Part shown: in pieces, positions 63,386 through 64,000 of the stretch
How the letters are laid out: every line of letters starts with the position of its first letter
Position numbering within the stretch: position 1 is the stretch's first letter
NCBI RefSeq assembly: GCF_000498395.2
Contig: NZ_CP010979.1
Location: forward strand, 5,366,501-5,430,500
DNA: 64,000 nt
DNA from: Pseudomonas putida S13.1.2
Lineage (GTDB): Bacteria; Pseudomonadota; Gammaproteobacteria; Pseudomonadales; Pseudomonadaceae
Direction of reading: 5' to 3'
Translations under genes and position numbers: made by a program
The notes under the pieces: generated by a model
What the model was told of the DNA's origin: nothing
The model's input: the letters and a program-made list of their open reading frames with translations, nothing else
Database searches by the model: none

Positions 63386-64000
63386 TTACGCCTGCTTCAC
63401 TTCACGCATCGGCTTGCCTTTCACCGGCGCATCACCTGCCACATAGTACTTGGCAGTGCTGCGCGGCAGCGGCTTGCGGCCACGGATCTTGTCCGAGATC
63501 TTCTCGGCAATCATGATCGTGGTGGCGTTGAGGTTGCCGGTGATGATCAGCGGCATGATCGAGGCATCGACCACACGCAGGCCTTTCATGCCATGCACGC
63601 GGCCTTCGCCGTCAACCACTGCCATGTCGTCGGTGCCCATCTTGCACGAGCAGGACGGGTGGAAGGCGGTTTCGGCGTGCTCGCGGATGAACTTGTCCAG
63701 CTGCTCGTCGGTTTGCACGTCGGCGCCCGGGCTGATCTCGCGGCCACGGTACGGGTCCAGCGCCGGCTGGGCCATGATCTCGCGGGTCAGGCGGATGCCG
63801 TCGCGGAATTCCTGCCAGTCCTGCTCGGTGGACATGTAGTTGAACAGGATGCTCGGGTGCTGGCGCGGGTCTTTCGACTTGGCCTGAATGCGACCACGGG
63901 CAGGCGAGCGCATGGAACCCATGTGCGCCTGGAAGCCGTGTTCCTTCACGCCGTTGGAGCCGTTGTAGTTAATGGCCACCGGCAGGAAGTGGTACTGAAT
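63386..64000 (-). CDS. betA: choline dehydrogenase BetA, C-terminal part
   Basis: The gene runs leftward from beyond the window edge, and 205 in-frame codons are visible, starting IQYHFLPVAINYNGSNG. The fragment has the GMC-oxidoreductase C-terminal domain, with HVGSMRSP-like QAHMGSMRSPARGRIQ, FNYMSTEQDWQEFRDGIRLT, AFHPSCSCKMG (His of the active site in FHP) and VVDASIMPLIITGNLNATTIMIAEKI. It resembles BetA, which oxidises choline to betaine aldehyde for osmoprotection. The N-terminal FAD motif is outside the window. The frame is open to the last base. Confidence 0.93.
   Translation of the reverse strand: MQYHFLPVAINYNGSNGVKEHGFQAHMGSMRSPARGRIQAKSKDPRQHPSILFNYMSTEQDWQEFRDGIRLTREIMAQPALDPYRGREISPGADVQTDEQLDKFIREHAETAFHPSCSCKMGTDDMAVVDGEGRVHGMKGLRVVDASIMPLIITGNLNATTIMIAEKISDKIRGRKPLPRSTAKYYVAGDAPVKGKPMREVKQA

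Overview
The window looks like a chromosomal core segment of a Pseudomonas putida-group bacterium. The evidence is GC-rich coding sequence with strong G/C third-position bias, a gene order I recognise from P. putida (calB/tetR, sulfurtransferase, M16 peptidases, rsmD, ftsYEX, rpoH, thiSG, trmB, hemW, metXW, proC, priA, rpmE, maeB, mrcA, pilM-Q, aroKB, gltBD, hemE, trxC, selO, mscK, cvrA, betA), and many P. putida-type REP palindromes. Species identity is inference; no search was run. Almost everything is housekeeping and there is no prophage, integron, complete IS, CRISPR array, tRNA or rRNA.

Layout. 1-9.3 kb: start of a coniferyl aldehyde dehydrogenase gene and its divergent TetR regulator, a sulfurtransferase, then a leftward block of two M16 peptidase pairs around rsmD plus a YheT-like hydrolase. 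9.5-13.7 kb: ftsYEX and rpoH. 13.9-17 kb: mtgA, DUF423, thiS-thiG-trmB. 17.0-17.6 kb: an unusual 630-base stretch with a candidate 36-residue peptide gene. 17.6-24.1 kb: leftward DUF3392, hemW-rdgB-DUF4426-metW-metX, yggT-proC-yggS. 24.2-31.5 kb: pilT, an NlpC/P60 peptidase, a double TM2 protein, a SPOR protein, argS, priA. 31.6-34.1 kb: rpmE, a thermonuclease-like protein, maeB. 34.3-43.9 kb: mrcA divergent from pilM-pilN-pilOP-pilQ-aroK-aroB-damX. 44.3-51.6 kb: gltB-gltD and hemE. 51.7-55.2 kb: an OB-fold periplasmic protein, an MFS/LysR divergent pair and an orphan ParA ATPase. 55.24-55.95 kb: a HigBA toxin-antitoxin module, the only clearly accessory insertion. 56-64 kb: leftward trxC, selO, mscK, cvrA, and the 3' part of betA.

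How the genes work together: envelope and division functions (ftsYEX, mtgA, mrcA, damX, SPOR protein, NlpC/P60), nitrogen and amino-acid synthesis (gltBD, aroKB, proC, metXW), stress response (rpoH with a sigma-E-like promoter, YgiW-like protein, trxC, selO, mscK) and DNA uptake or type IV pilus assembly (pilT, pilM-Q). Start codons were chosen by Shine-Dalgarno position, overlap with the upstream stop and family length; several genes use GTG or TTG. The most unusual items are a REP sequence translated in frame inside ftsY, the higBA promoter/palindrome abutting the toxin start, the small peptide locus at 17.4 kb, a fused PilO-PilP protein, and a terminator hidden inside a signal-peptide coding region.
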